Assembly (NCBI GenBank): GCA_025062105.1
Contig: JANXAQ010000099.1
Coordinates: 1-46,589, forward strand
Reading direction: 5' to 3'
DNA from: Thermoguttaceae bacterium
GTDB lineage: Bacteria; Planctomycetota; Planctomycetia; Pirellulales; Thermoguttaceae
DNA length: 46,589 nt
Shown: positions 18,049 to 26,674 of the stretch, one piece after another
Position numbering within the stretch: the stretch's first letter is position 1
Layout: each line of letters opens with the position of its first letter
Position numbers and translations under genes: made by a program
Notes under the pieces: model-generated
What the model was told of the DNA's origin: nothing
Seen by the model: only the letters and a program-made list of their open reading frames with translations
Databases searched by the model: none

Positions 18049-18195
18049 AGGACTTTTGCCAATTTCTAGGAGGTTAACCATTTGGATGTTCTAACCCCTT
18101 GAAAATATTGGCGTTAAGAAAATTGCCGAACAAAGAATCCCAACGCCTATCTCCTTGAAATAAAAGAAGTTCCAAAAAATGAATGACAAAAGTCC
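18049..18195 (+). repeat. Element A copy, diverged
   Basis: The ends are CAGGACTTTTGCCAATTTC and AATGACAAAAGTCCC, with GAAAATATTGGCGTTAAG and TTGCCGAACAAAG inside. Between 18196 and 18411 there is a short ATG frame (18198-18344, 48 residues) that I do not call as a gene. Confidence 0.65.
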
Positions 18196-18411
18196 CGATG
18201 CTGAAAACGGCCTGGCTCTATGGTTTTGCCGCCACCCCCCTGTTGCCAGAGGGTGCGGGTGAGGCTGAAGGCGGCCAACTGGCATCGCTTCTTGCCCTTG
18301 GCGCAGACGACCAGCTACGCTCCTCCGCCTCTGCCAGTGCCTGAAGCCTAGGTATTTCCGCAAATGGATAAACCGACCAAAGGGCCTGCCCTTTTGAGAG
18401 ATGAAAGAGAA

Positions 18412-18502
18412 GAGCCTCTAACAAAATGATACTCCTTAGCTTAAAGCTGGGCAGGGCCAGCTTCCCGCTTATAAAGAGAGAAACTCATTTTGTTAGAAGC
18501 TC
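18412..18502. repeat. Element I copy 2, abutting a stop codon
   Basis: The inverted ends are GAGCCTCTAACAAAATGA (18412-18429) and TCATTTTGTTAGAAGCTC (18485-18502). The element ends at the base before the stop codon (18503-18505, TAG on -) of the FloA-linked gene, so its hairpin would lie at the very 3' end of that mRNA. Confidence 0.8.
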
Positions 18503-19303
18503 CTAGCTCCACCGTTGCCATGGAGGCTGAAGGATTTCATACAGGATAACGGCGTCTCGAACGGATTCGGCGGTAGCCAATAAGGTGGGCAGGCCGGTGG
18601 GAGCCGTTGGCGGCATAGCTAGCAGAGCAGTTTCTTCTGAAACCGGGGGCTCTGTGCCTGCGGGAGGTAAACTGGTAGAAAGTTCTGGCAAAGCCACCGA
18701 CAAGCGTCCAAGCTCTTGAAGTTCACGATCGAACTTTTCTCGCAAATGAGCTTCTAATTCTTCATCGACGCGGCTGACAGTGCTGCCCAATTGAGCGGTG
18801 CGAGCCTCGATCTGATCCGTACGAATCAATTCCTCAGTGCGTTTTCCCACACCTCTAGAAGCAGGAGGTTCGGAAACGACCTGGGCGGATACAACAGGAG
18901 GAGTGGTCCGGCTGGTGCCGGGAGGACGACGTGGAACCTTGGCCGAAGGACGCCCTGGCCGACGCTTCGGCTCCTGTTCAGCCAATTCGGCTACCAGAGG
19001 TGGAGCTACTGGCCTGGCCGGTGGAGCGGGTGCCTCTTTGGGCCGATCCGCTTGGCCTTGGACTCGACGTAAAAACTCCGCGATTTCCCGCTCGATGGGG
19101 TCCATGGGTCGTCCACCCCCAGCACCAGCCCCTCGGGCTTTGGCCTGGCGGGCTTCGCGTCGGGCGGCGTCCTTCTCCGCCTCGATCAGTTTACTGAGAA
19201 ATTGCCCTATCAGTGGCAAAAGGACAAAAACTACCAGAATTAATGTAGGGATCCAATCTCGGCCATTGGCCAAAACAGGTTGCAAAAAACCAAGCTCATT
19301 CAT
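18503..19303 (-). CDS. Hypothetical membrane protein encoded with FloA
   Basis: The 266 residues have one N-terminal membrane helix (about residues 17-36, WIPTLILVVFVLLPLIGQFL) preceded by a short external end. This is followed by a charged helix (KLIEAEKDAARREARQAKAR), a Gly stretch, PMDPIEREIAEFLRRVQGQA, a Pro-rich linker with SAKVPRRPPG, and a C-terminal helical part ending SVRDAVILYEILQPPWQRWS. I recognise no enzymatic domain. It lies 19 bases after floA, in the position held by yqfB in Bacillus but without visible similarity. A GGGAG box lies 8 bases before ATG. It is probably a raft-associated partner or scaffold; that is inference from position. Confidence 0.8.
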   Translation of the reverse strand: MNELGFLQPVLANGRDWIPTLILVVFVLLPLIGQFLSKLIEAEKDAARREARQAKARGAGAGGGRPMDPIEREIAEFLRRVQGQADRPKEAPAPPARPVAPPLVAELAEQEPKRRPGRPSAKVPRRPPGTSRTTPPVVSAQVVSEPPASRGVGKRTEELIRTDQIEARTAQLGSTVSRVDEELEAHLREKFDRELQELGRLSVALPELSTSLPPAGTEPPVSEETALLAMPPTAPTGLPTLLATAESVRDAVILYEILQPPWQRWS

Positions 19304-19322
19304 TGGGTGATCTCCCAGCCAG

Positions 19323-20417
19323 TTATGCGGAAGGGGGTTGGGGTTGGGTGCCAGGTCTGGCCGCGGCTCGGGCAGCTGCGGTCGGCGCCGTCATGCTCCG
19401 GGCAATCGAGGATCGCATATCCGTATCGGCCTGAACATTTCGCAATTTGTAGTAATCCAGGATTCCCAGCGCCCCAGAGCGGAAGGCTTCCGCAATGGCT
19501 TTAGGGACTTCAGCCTCGGCTTCCACGACCTTGGCTCGGTTTTCTTCCAGCAAAGCGAGATTCTCCTGTTCTGCGGCCACTGCCATGGCCCGCCGCTCCT
19601 CGGCTTTAGCACGGGCAACCCGCATATCCGCTTCGGCTTGTTCGGCTTGAAGCCGAGCACCAATGTTTTCTCCCACATCAATATCAGCAATGTCAATCGA
19701 GACAATTTCAAAGGCGGTCTGTGCATCTAGTCGGCGGGCCAAAACCGCCTTCGAGATCCGATCCGGATTGGCGAGTACTTCTAGATGTGTCTCGGCCGAG
19801 CCAATCGCACTGACAATCCCTTCCCCCACGCGAGCGATGATCGTTTCTTCGGTGGCTCCACCAATCAGCCGCCTAAGATCTGCACGCACCGTTACCCGAG
19901 CTTTGACCTTCAGTTGGATGCCGTTTTTAGCTACTCCGTCCAAGGAATCCCGGCCAGAAGCCTTCGAAGGACAATCAATCACCTTGGGGTTGACACTGGT
20001 CTGCACCGCTTCCAACACGTTTCGGCCTGCCAAATCAATGGCGGTGGCCAATTTATAGTCCAAAGGCAGTTTGGCCTTGGTGGCAGCAATCAAAGCCCGA
20101 ATGACGTTGAGCACCCGGCCGCCAGCCAAATAATGGGCTTCCAAAGCCTTGGAGGTAATACCCGTGGTCTGTTCATCCAAACCTGCTTGGACGGCCATGA
20201 TCTTGGCACGCACAATCTCGCCCACATTTACCTTCCGAAATGTCATCCCTAATAGGTCCAATAGGCCAATGCCAGCTCCGGTCATCTTCGACTGGATCCA
20301 GTAGCGAAAATACATCACAAACACCACAAAAGCGATGACCGCCAGCACCAAAAGCACTAAAATTCCAATCAGTGCCAACACCTGCGGCGCCGTCAGTTCC
20401 TGGGCTAGAACCATCAT
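19323..20417 (-). CDS. floA: Flotillin-like protein FloA
   Basis: The ATG at 20415-20417 ([20 protein letters not shown]) is preferred because AAAGGA lies 8 bases upstream. That gives 364 residues, against about 331 in Bacillus. There is one N-terminal hydrophobic hairpin/TM (about residues 10-37), then [20 protein letters not shown] and [20 protein letters not shown], the conserved FloA/YqfA start of the SPFH domain. An Ala/Glu-rich coiled coil follows ([20 protein letters not shown]). The C-terminus has a helix and an Ala/Pro-rich tail. FloA assembles into membrane foci (functional microdomains) together with NfeD-type proteins. The two NfeD genes lie upstream on the same strand but are separated from it by repeats and an opposing gene. 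Confidence 0.93.
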   Translation of the reverse strand: MMVLAQELTAPQVLALIGILVLLVLAVIAFVVFVMYFRYWIQSKMTGAGIGLLDLLGMTFRKVNVGEIVRAKIMAVQAGLDEQTTGITSKALEAHYLAGGRVLNVIRALIAATKAKLPLDYKLATAIDLAGRNVLEAVQTSVNPKVIDCPSKASGRDSLDGVAKNGIQLKVKARVTVRADLRRLIGGATEETIIARVGEGIVSAIGSAETHLEVLANPDRISKAVLARRLDAQTAFEIVSIDIADIDVGENIGARLQAEQAEADMRVARAKAEERRAMAVAAEQENLALLEENRAKVVEAEAEVPKAIAEAFRSGALGILDYYKLRNVQADTDMRSSIARSMTAPTAAARAAARPGTQPQPPSA

Positions 20418-20533
20418 AAGTTTTTCCTTTCCCCGATCGATGTGCAAAACAGGAACATTTCGCAATCGGCTAATTTTTCTCTACGATGAAATCAGGTGAG
20501 GAAGCTCTGGATACCTTGAAGAATATATTTTTA

Positions 20534-20720
20534 GCAACCTCTGCAAAATCATGAACATGTAGCGAACTTTATGGACTTTTGATTCTATAGCCGTTCGGTT
20601 CTTCTATCCGAACACCTACTATCTATTGGGTGCTAACAATGCTCGAGCTCTATATGTTGTGTTAGAGGAAGGGCATCCCAAATGGTATAAAAATATCCCC
20701 ATTGAATTAGCAGAGGCTCC
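20534..20720 (+). repeat. Element B copy 6
   Basis: It starts GCAACCTCTGCAAAATCATG and has GAACATGTAGCGAACTTTAT, TATATGTTGTGTTAGAGGAA and a right end GCAGAGGCTCC. Confidence 0.75.
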
Positions 20721-20734
20721 TTTCCATTGTTTTG

Positions 20735-20877
20735 TTCCTCCACCTCTATCCCAATATATAAGGCTGCTAATACGCCTGCCACCTCCATATAGTAGGTCTC
20801 TAAATAAAATGGGCCAATGTCTACCGAATCATAGATTCATAAAGATCCCTGTATCGTCCGGATTTTGCAGAGGTTCC
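20735..20877 (-). repeat. Element B copy 7, inverted next to copy 6
   Basis: CCAATATATAAGGCTGCTAA near the left and GGATTTTGCAGAGGTTCC at the right give a - orientation copy placed tail-to-tail with copy 6. The left end is decayed. Confidence 0.55.
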
Positions 20878-20996
20878 CTAATTTTTGTCTCCTCTATCCT
20901 GAAAGCCGATCAGTATCTACGCAAATCGGCAATTGGCCAACCAGCCGGACTAATAACAGCTAACAGCCTCTAACAAAATAAAACCCCCAGAAACCG

Positions 20997-21280
20997 GCTC
21001 GCTTTTATACACATTTTGGTAGGTATTTCCCATTCCAACGGCGGCAAATGATTGCCCAAGATAGGGAAATAACGAACCGTTCTTAAAGAAGCTAATTGTT
21101 CCTTTGGAAAAATTGCAGCATTTTGGAAAGATCACTTCCAAGAGCAAAAGGTGCTTGGTTTCAAAGACTGTCTTAGCCAAATCGCCTATTGTATCCATTC
21201 TGCGTTGTTCAATGAGCTTTTGAGATTTGCCTAAAGTGAAGTTCGAACGCTTCCACGCCAACTTGTGCATAACAGCGAGC
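20997..21280 (-). mobile_element. Element D copy 2, inverted, 284 bp
   Basis: The ends are GCTCGCTTTTATACAC and GCATAACAGCGAGC. The interior is the reverse complement of the 12367 and 40758 copies (GATCACTTCCAAGAGCAAAA, GCCTAAAGTGAAGTTCGAAC). The flanks AGAAACCG (20989-20996) and AAACACCG (21281-21288) agree at 6 of 8. A half-element I (CCTCTAACAAAATAAAAC) lies just to the left at 20967-20984. Confidence 0.8.
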
Positions 21281-21322
21281 AAACACCGGAAGGACCATCT
21301 TGCCGCTCATAAGTGGAGAGGC

Positions 21323-21474
21323 AAGCTCAATTTGTCATTTTGTTCCTAAGTTGGTTGGAATCCGACAGTTACGACGAACACTCTTTTTGCCCACCCAATT
21401 TCCTAAGTCCAATAATTTCAAGGAGTTAGAACTTTCCCCTTTGGCAGGAGCCCGAAAAGGGCAAAAGTCGAAGT
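21323..21474 (-). repeat. Element A copy, inverted orientation
   Basis: The ends are AAGCTCAATTTGTCATTTTG and GGCAAAAGTCGAAGTT, with internal CCCAATTTCCTAAGTCCAAT. It is followed after 14 bases by an E copy. Confidence 0.75.
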
Positions 21475-21488
21475 TAAAACCTCTAAGA

Positions 21489-21644
21489 GGCTGTCCTAAA
21501 AACATTTTCTAGGATGAAAGGAGGTTTACTTCCTCCTACATGCCCCAGAATCCCCAAAATCCCTGTTTTTTTAAGAAGTGTGGAGGGAGGAGCCGGTCGG
21601 CCAAAACCCATGGAAACCAGCCAAATCCCCATTTTAGGACAGCC
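21489..21644 (+). repeat. Element E copy 2, 156 bp
   Basis: The ends GGCTGTCCTAAAAAC and TTTTAGGACAGCC are nearly perfect inverted repeats. The inside has CCAGAATCCCCAAAATCCCT and GGTCGGCCAAAACCCATGG. The flanks CTCTAAGA (left) and TCTAAGTC (right) share TCTAAG, a likely remnant of a target duplication. Confidence 0.8.
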
Positions 21645-21955
21645 TCTAAGTCTGGAAAAGGTCTCACCTCAGGGCCATCGGTGGTTTTTGGCCACCTCAG
21701 CTGCCCCGCGCTTTCCCGAGGCCAACCTCTCCCGCTTCCGGGACAAGACAAAGCAGTTCGGACGACATCCGGGGCCTCCCGCTTGCTGCACGAGCCTTTT
21801 CTAAGAATGGAAGATACCATTCCTGTCGCCTAAAGGGAACAGGGTGAGAGGCAAATGACACTGGATCAATCAGCTTTTTTGCCTCCCCTGACCCAGCAGG
21901 CCAGAAATTGACCGACTTTGGACGGGGATGGAACCGGCAGTTCCGCCACTCAGAA

Positions 21956-22109
21956 GTGTTCCTGAATTTGGGATTTTATGATTTCCCCAAAGGGTTTTGG
22001 GTTGACCGACTCTCTCCGCTACAGCGGTGTAAAATAGGAAGTTTGGAAATTCTGGGCAATTTCGAAAGGGAAATTGCTTTTCTGGTGGAAATATCATTTC
22101 AGCATAGTC
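21956..22109 (-). repeat. Element E copy 3, inverted, first module of composite E-A-F (1)
   Basis: It reads as the reverse complement of other E copies (GTTCCTGAATTTGGG, GGGTTTTGGGTTGACCGACT, GGAAATTCTGGGC) and ends against element A. The left flank is ACTCAGAA (21948-21955). Confidence 0.65.
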
Positions 22110-22112
22110 TCT

Positions 22113-22264
22113 GAGCTTCACTTTTGCCATTTTTGGCTTCCGCCTGGAAGAGAAATGCTCTAACTCCTAAATGAATATTGAAGTTAGGAAATTGTATGGA
22201 CAAAAGCCCTTCACCCTAACTCCCAGAAACACAAGGAGTTAGGAAAAATGGCAAAAGTCAAGCT
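22113..22264 (+). repeat. Element A copy, middle module of composite E-A-F (1)
   Basis: The ends GAGCTTCACTTTTGCCATTT and AAATGGCAAAAGTCAAGCT are inverted repeats. The inside has GAAGTTAGGAAATTG and CTAACTCCCAG. Confidence 0.8.
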
Positions 22265-22268
22265 ACGA

Positions 22269-22423
22269 GGCCGTCTGGAAATCAAGACTTGGGCCTTTCC
22301 CGATCGAGGTTGGATTAACCAGCTCTTCCAGCAAAACACAGGGGACAATAGGCACTTTTCCGGATGTTAGGTAATCCACCTCCTGAGCTGATTTCCCCTG
22401 GAAAAACGCATTTCCAGACAGGC
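22269..22423 (+). repeat. Element F copy 1, last module of composite E-A-F (1)
   Basis: The ends are GGCCGTCTGGAAATC and CATTTCCAGACAGGC, with internal GGATTAACCAGCTCTTCCAG and GAGCTGATTTCCCCTGG. The right flank GCTCAGAT (22424-22431) matches the composite's left flank ACTCAGAA at 6 of 8. Confidence 0.75.
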
Positions 22424-22428
22424 GCTCA

Positions 22429-22582
22429 GATCTGGACGTTTGCCATTTTGGGATTCCTGCCAAAAAGCGGATATTCTAACTCCTTAGAATCATTGAGGTT
22501 AGGAAATTGAGTGAACAGAAAGGGGCATCATCCTACCGCCTGGCAACAAACCAGGTTCGGGGAAAATCGCAAACGTCCAGGT
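22429..22582 (+). repeat. Element A copy, abutting the nfeD stop codon
   Basis: The ends CTGGACGTTTGCCATTTTGG and GCAAACGTCCAG are inverted. The element ends at the base before the stop codon (22583-22585) of the short NfeD gene on -. Confidence 0.75.
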
Positions 22583-23164
22583 TTATCCACTTTCTTCAGG
22601 CTCAAACGGTTCGTTGAGAACCGACTCGATGGGCTGTCGCAGAAGGTCCTCCGGCTGCTGGGGGGGGTGGGTTTCTGCCTTTAAGGGGCGAACCACGACT
22701 CGATTGGCCCGTACGTCCAGCACTCGGACTTGTTCGCCCGGCTCGATGGGGGTTCCGTCGCTGATGGCGTCGATACTTCGGCCATTGATGACGATCACCC
22801 CGCTGGGGAGCATTTTGGTTTTGGCCACCCCTATTTGGCCAACCAGAGCTTTCAGTGTCTGTTTACGGGGGTCTTCGGGGAGTACCTGTTCACTAGTCGG
22901 CACGTCCAACAAAATCCGACGACCCATCGGCGTATGGGGCCAAATGGCTAGCCCCACCGCTATGATGATCGGTACCCCAAAGACCGTTACCAGCGTTAGT
23001 ACAATCCCATAGGTTACTGAATACCGGAATCCTAAGACAATCGCCCCAATAAACGAACAAGCAGATAAAAACCCTAAAATTCCCCCAGAAGGGACAAACA
23101 TTTCCAACACAGCCAAAATCAGGCCCAGCAGTAGCAACAAAAATGCCCAAATCCAAATATCCAT
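22583..23164 (-). CDS. Short NfeD-like membrane protein
   Basis: The ATG at 23162-23164 (AGGTGG 8 bases upstream) gives 193 residues; a GTG 12 bases earlier is possible. There are three to four hydrophobic helices at the N-terminus (MDIWIWAFLLLLLGLILAVL, FVPSGGILGFLSACSFIGAI, VTYGIVLTLVTVFGVPIIIA). A C-terminal NfeD OB-fold follows (residues about 115-180: GQIGVAKTKMLPSGVIVING, VRVLDVRANRVVVRPL). It lacks a protease domain. Short NfeD proteins associate with flotillins and stomatins at the membrane, and here floA lies 2.2 kb downstream on the same strand. That gap is filled with elements A, B, D, E and F. Confidence 0.9.
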   Translation of the reverse strand: MDIWIWAFLLLLLGLILAVLEMFVPSGGILGFLSACSFIGAIVLGFRYSVTYGIVLTLVTVFGVPIIIAVGLAIWPHTPMGRRILLDVPTSEQVLPEDPRKQTLKALVGQIGVAKTKMLPSGVIVINGRSIDAISDGTPIEPGEQVRVLDVRANRVVVRPLKAETHPPQQPEDLLRQPIESVLNEPFEPEESG

Positions 23165-23977
23165 TGGGAACACCACCTGCCAAACTGCAAGGAGCCAAAA
23201 GTGGCCACTACACTTATTTTTCTTCCAGCGGAAATCCCAGTGTACTTATTGTAATATTTCTCCGAATCCAGTAACCCTATTTTTTTCCCTTCCCCGCCCC
23301 GGCAAGAGTACGGAAATGATAGGGACAATCAGTCTTTTTGCCTCCAGAGCCAGCATTCTGTTCGGGTCAACCCAGCATCTGGCTCGGAGGGCAGCAGCCG
23401 GTGTGTTTCCCGGCTGAAATGTTCCGGGTTATTTTTCACCCCTCAGGTCTTGCCGGTAACGGTACTTCCCGAAAAATTACTTGTTGTGGAAATAGGCTAT
23501 TGATCCAGTCCAACCGACTCGCCTATTACTGGAGACCATTTTCCAATTTCCAACTTCTATGTCCTGGCCGGAGGGTTTTGCAAAACGGCTCCTCTAACCT
23601 ATGGCCTTCCAACAGGTTAGGCTACTAGGCATCCGAAAGGCGCTGGCTGACAGCTGCTGAAGCCAATTGGGTCCCAGACCTACTTAACCCCTATAAAAAA
23701 TCAGAAAGTACAAACGGGAAAAAACCGGGTGAAAAAAGTCTCTACTCGGCTTTTTTGCCCCTTGGATGGGGAAGGCAGGCTTTGGATGGGGGCCGTTAGT
23801 CCGGCAGAGTTTGGACCGGGCCGGCGCACGGGCTGACGGGCCGTGTTGGCATGGGAAAATACCCAGCTCCACCCCCGCTGTTGGCCTGCTGGCAGGCTAC
23901 CAGCTGGCAGGTTTCTTCACTCAGCTGAAATATTCCCGTCATTGTGTTATTCTATCTGAGAGCGGAAAAGGCCGCAA
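23165..23977. other. Gene-free stretch without recognised features
   Basis: I see no supported gene, element or terminator here. A TACAAT hexamer on - at 23248-23253, preceded by TTACTG 15 bases further upstream, might be a weak promoter for the short NfeD gene. The sequence to the right (23500-23977) does not match any of the repeat families in this window. Confidence 0.4.
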
Positions 23978-23985
23978 CTATAGAA

Positions 23986-24284
23986 GGGTGCGGCTGAAAT
24001 TTTGTGGGTTAATTGGGCAACATAGGGAATATAGGCAAAACAGGCTTCGGCCCACGGCAAACCAGCTTTGCACAGCACCTACCTATTATAAAACAAACCC
24101 TTTTGCTCCCCTTTCTCCTTCCGAGACATAAGCACCTGAACTCCTTCGACTGACTCCTAGACCCTACAGTACGGAGCCTATTGGCCTGTGGGGGAGCTCC
24201 AAGGGAGGAAGGCTTCCATGGGGCAGGGAGCGATCTATGTTGAACCACTCCCCTAAACTAACCACAAAAAAATCAGCCGCACCC
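23986..24284. mobile_element. Element C copy 2, 299 bp, inserted against the ribosome binding site of the next gene
   Basis: The inverted ends are GGGTGCGGCTGAAATTTTGT and CAGCCGCACCC. The flanks CTATAGAA (23978-23985) and CTATAGAG (24285-24292) match at 7 of 8. The right duplication overlaps the AGGAGG (24291-24296) of the gene starting at 24302. The interior is nearly identical to 10775-11072. Paired ORFs within the two copies reflect shared DNA, not selection on protein. Confidence 0.88.
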
Positions 24285-24301
24285 CTATAGAGGAGGATAT
24301 T

Positions 24302-26047
24302 ATGATGAAAAGTCACAAGCCCAGACTTTTGTTGGCACTGTTGGGTGGGATGATCGTATTGTCTGAACCTAGCTATGCCCAGCAGTCCAGTTCTTCGGGG
24401 GAGCTTCTTTATAACGGCATTCGCCTGCCAGCGGATTGGCCTCCCCGGCAACAAAAGCTTACTCGCCAACCTATGGCAGTCCCGTATCTCCAGCAGCCCC
24501 CGGATGTGATCCCTATTAATCTGGGTCGGCAATTGTTCGTGGACGATTTTCTGGTGGCCCAGACAAACCTTCGGCGTCGGTTTCATCAAGCCAAGTATCA
24601 TTCGGCCTGTCCGGTCCTAAAGCCCGACCGCGATTGGGAAAAGCAGGCTGGCCCACCGACGGCCATGGTTTTTAGCGACGGCGTTTGGTATGATCCGATA
24701 GATCAGCTTTTCAAAATGTGGTATATGGGCGGATACTGCCGGAGCGTTTGCTATGCTCAGAGTAAAGACGGCATCCATTGGGAAAAACCCGCCCTGGATG
24801 TCCAACCGGGTACTAATGTGGTTTGGCAAGGGGCCAGGGATTCCAATACGGTTTGGCTTGACTGGGAGGAGAAGGATCCTCAGCGGCGATGGAAGCTTTT
24901 TACCACGACCTCTTCCCGAGAAGGATGGCGGCTTAGCTTGTTTGTTTCTGCGGACGGAATTCATTGGAAAGGGCCGGTGGCCAGTTCGCCCCCAGTGCAT
25001 GATCGCACTACTGTCTTCTACAACCCGTTTCGGAAAGTATGGGTGTATAGCATTCGTACTAATTATCCGGGATTAGGTCGGGTCCGCCTCTACCGCGAAC
25101 ATCCCGACGCTCAAGCCGGACTCCACTGGAAACAGGAAGACCTCCGTCTGTGGATTGGCGCTGACCAGCTTGATCCGCATAACCCGAATCCGGAACTTGC
25201 TCAGGTAGAACCGCAACTTTATAATCTGGACTGCTTTCCCTACGAGAGTCTGTTGGTGGGGTTGTTTTCCATCTGGCAGGGTGATTGGCACTCGGTGGGC
25301 AAGCGGTTTCAGAAGCGGAATGAGGTCTTCGTGGGCTTTAGTCGAGATGGGTTTCATTGGGATCGGCCCTGGCGGAAACCGTTGTTTGGGGTGGACGAAA
25401 GGCCCGGGGCATGGAATTGGGCAAATGTTCAGTCATGCGGCGGCGGTTGCCTGGTAGTCGGCGATCACCTCTATTTCTACCTAAGCGCCCGAGAACAAAA
25501 CGCACAGACTGGCCAACTCACCACCGGCCTTGCCATCCTGCGGCGGGATGGTTTTGCCTCCATGGAAGCCGACCAGCAGGAAGGCTTCCTCATCACCCGA
25601 CCAGTCCGCTTCGACGGAAAATACCTCTTTGTTAATCTGCAGACCGGCGAAGAAGGATACCTTCTTGCAGAAGTTTTGGATGAAAAAGGCCTGCCTATTG
25701 CCCCCTTCCTGAAAACCAACTGTGAACCCATCCGGGGGGATAAGACATTGACATCCGTCCATTGGAAAGGGGTAGAAGACCTTAGCGCTTTGGCAGGCCG
25801 AGCGGTCCGATTCCGTTTCTTCCTCCGGAACGGTTCGCTCTATGCGTTTTGGGTTAGTCCGGACCAGGATGGAGCTAGTTACGGCTATGTGGCTGCGGGG
25901 GGACCAGGCCTGCCCGGCCCCATCGACACGGTGGGAAGAAAGTCTGACCGCCCGCTTCCCCCAGGCCCAAAAGCTGCGCAGCAGCCCTTCCAGGGAACAA
26001 AAAGCTTTGACTGGGTTTCCAAGTTCTGTGTCAGTTCCGCCGAGTGA
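24302..26047 (+). CDS. Secreted glycosidase-like beta-propeller protein (GH32/43/68-type fold suspected)
   Basis: The 581 residues have a Sec signal peptide (PRLLLALLGGMIVLSEPSYA, cleavage near AYA-QQ). AGGAGG precedes the twin ATG. The mature protein has repeated blade-like motifs typical of five-bladed propeller glycosidases and planctomycete relatives: RQLFVDDFLVAQ, WYDPIDQLFKMWYMGGYC, CYAQSKDGIHWEKPALDV, LFVSADGIHWKGPVAS, FVGFSRDGFHWDRPW. The D-G-I/F-H-W sub-motif occurs three times. A C-terminal sandwich-like part (TSVHWKGVEDLSALAGRAVR) follows. The catalytic residues and substrate cannot be fixed by eye. The gene is on the opposite strand to, and in the middle of, the NfeD/FloA set. Confidence 0.7.
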   Translation: MMKSHKPRLLLALLGGMIVLSEPSYAQQSSSSGELLYNGIRLPADWPPRQQKLTRQPMAVPYLQQPPDVIPINLGRQLFVDDFLVAQTNLRRRFHQAKYHSACPVLKPDRDWEKQAGPPTAMVFSDGVWYDPIDQLFKMWYMGGYCRSVCYAQSKDGIHWEKPALDVQPGTNVVWQGARDSNTVWLDWEEKDPQRRWKLFTTTSSREGWRLSLFVSADGIHWKGPVASSPPVHDRTTVFYNPFRKVWVYSIRTNYPGLGRVRLYREHPDAQAGLHWKQEDLRLWIGADQLDPHNPNPELAQVEPQLYNLDCFPYESLLVGLFSIWQGDWHSVGKRFQKRNEVFVGFSRDGFHWDRPWRKPLFGVDERPGAWNWANVQSCGGGCLVVGDHLYFYLSAREQNAQTGQLTTGLAILRRDGFASMEADQQEGFLITRPVRFDGKYLFVNLQTGEEGYLLAEVLDEKGLPIAPFLKTNCEPIRGDKTLTSVHWKGVEDLSALAGRAVRFRFFLRNGSLYAFWVSPDQDGASYGYVAAGGPGLPGPIDTVGRKSDRPLPPGPKAAQQPFQGTKSFDWVSKFCVSSAE

Positions 26048-26193
26048 AGTTAATTTGCTGCTGCACACTCCATGGCAGAGGCCAGGAAGTGAAACTACCT
26101 AGCTGCGGGGCACAAAAAACACACCTAGTCCGCCCATCCTTCCGGCTGACCGCTAACCTTCCAAGAGCAACCAAGAAGAATCGAAATAGAAGG

Positions 26194-26388
26194 GGAACCT
26201 CTGCATAATTCAAAGGGATATTTTCAACCATGTTGGCTTGTCCTCCCCCTAACACAACATATAGGATGTCTAGCATTGCTAGCACCCCATAGACAGTAGC
26301 TGTCCAGGTAGGACAACCGAAGGGCTAGAAAATCAAAAGTGCGCAAAATTTATTCATTATTATATGTTCAGGATTGTGCAGAGGTTCC
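26194..26388 (-). repeat. Element B copy 8, well preserved
   Basis: The ends GGAACCTCTGCATAATTC and GGATTGTGCAGAGGTTCC are inverted repeats. The inside has CTAACACAACATATAGGATG and TAGCATTGCTAGC. It is the reverse of the 17728 copy. Confidence 0.85.
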
Positions 26389-26394
26389 TATACG

Positions 26395-26674
26395 GTTCCT
26401 ATACCATTTTGGTTCCTTGCAGGACCGACCCAATATGTTGGGTTGCTGGCACTGCTAGCAGCCTACATAGAGTAGATGTGGCTCTGTTGAAACCTTCTTG
26501 GGAGGTATGGAAATTTTGCTCATAATGTGTGGGTTTTTCGACTCTTGGTGGGGTTAGGTTTCCAACCGGAAAAGTTTTCAACAGAGCCAGTAGGTGTTTA
26601 AATGGCAGGAGTTAAAGCCTAGGGAATCAAAAGTACATAAAGTGCACTAGATGTTCAGAATGATGCAGCGTCTC
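26395..26674 (-). repeat. Element B copy 9, carrying nested element H and abutting the nfeD stop
   Basis: ACCATTTTGGTTCCTTGCAG, GTTGGGTTGCTGGCACTGC, GAATCAAAAGTACATAAAG and CTAGATGTTCAGAATGATGC follow family B order, interrupted at 26480-26588. The right end GCAGCGTCTC meets the stop codon (26675-26677) of the long NfeD gene. Confidence 0.75.
26480..26588. mobile_element. Element H, 109 bp, nested in element B with target duplication
   Basis: The inverted ends are GGCTCTGTTGAAAC and TTTTCAACAGAGCC. The flanks AGTAGATGT (26471-26479) and AGTAGGTGT (26589-26597) agree at 8 of 9. Removing the element restores a B-like sequence around AGTAG-TGTT seen in other copies. The end sequence resembles IS6-family termini (GGCTCTGTTGCAAA-type), known to give 8-bp duplications; the relation is inferred. 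Confidence 0.85.

Noticed and set aside
18198-18344. 48-residue ATG frame on +
   Set aside because: It starts inside/at the edge of a decayed element A, lacks a Shine-Dalgarno site and has no recognisable features; too weak to annotate.
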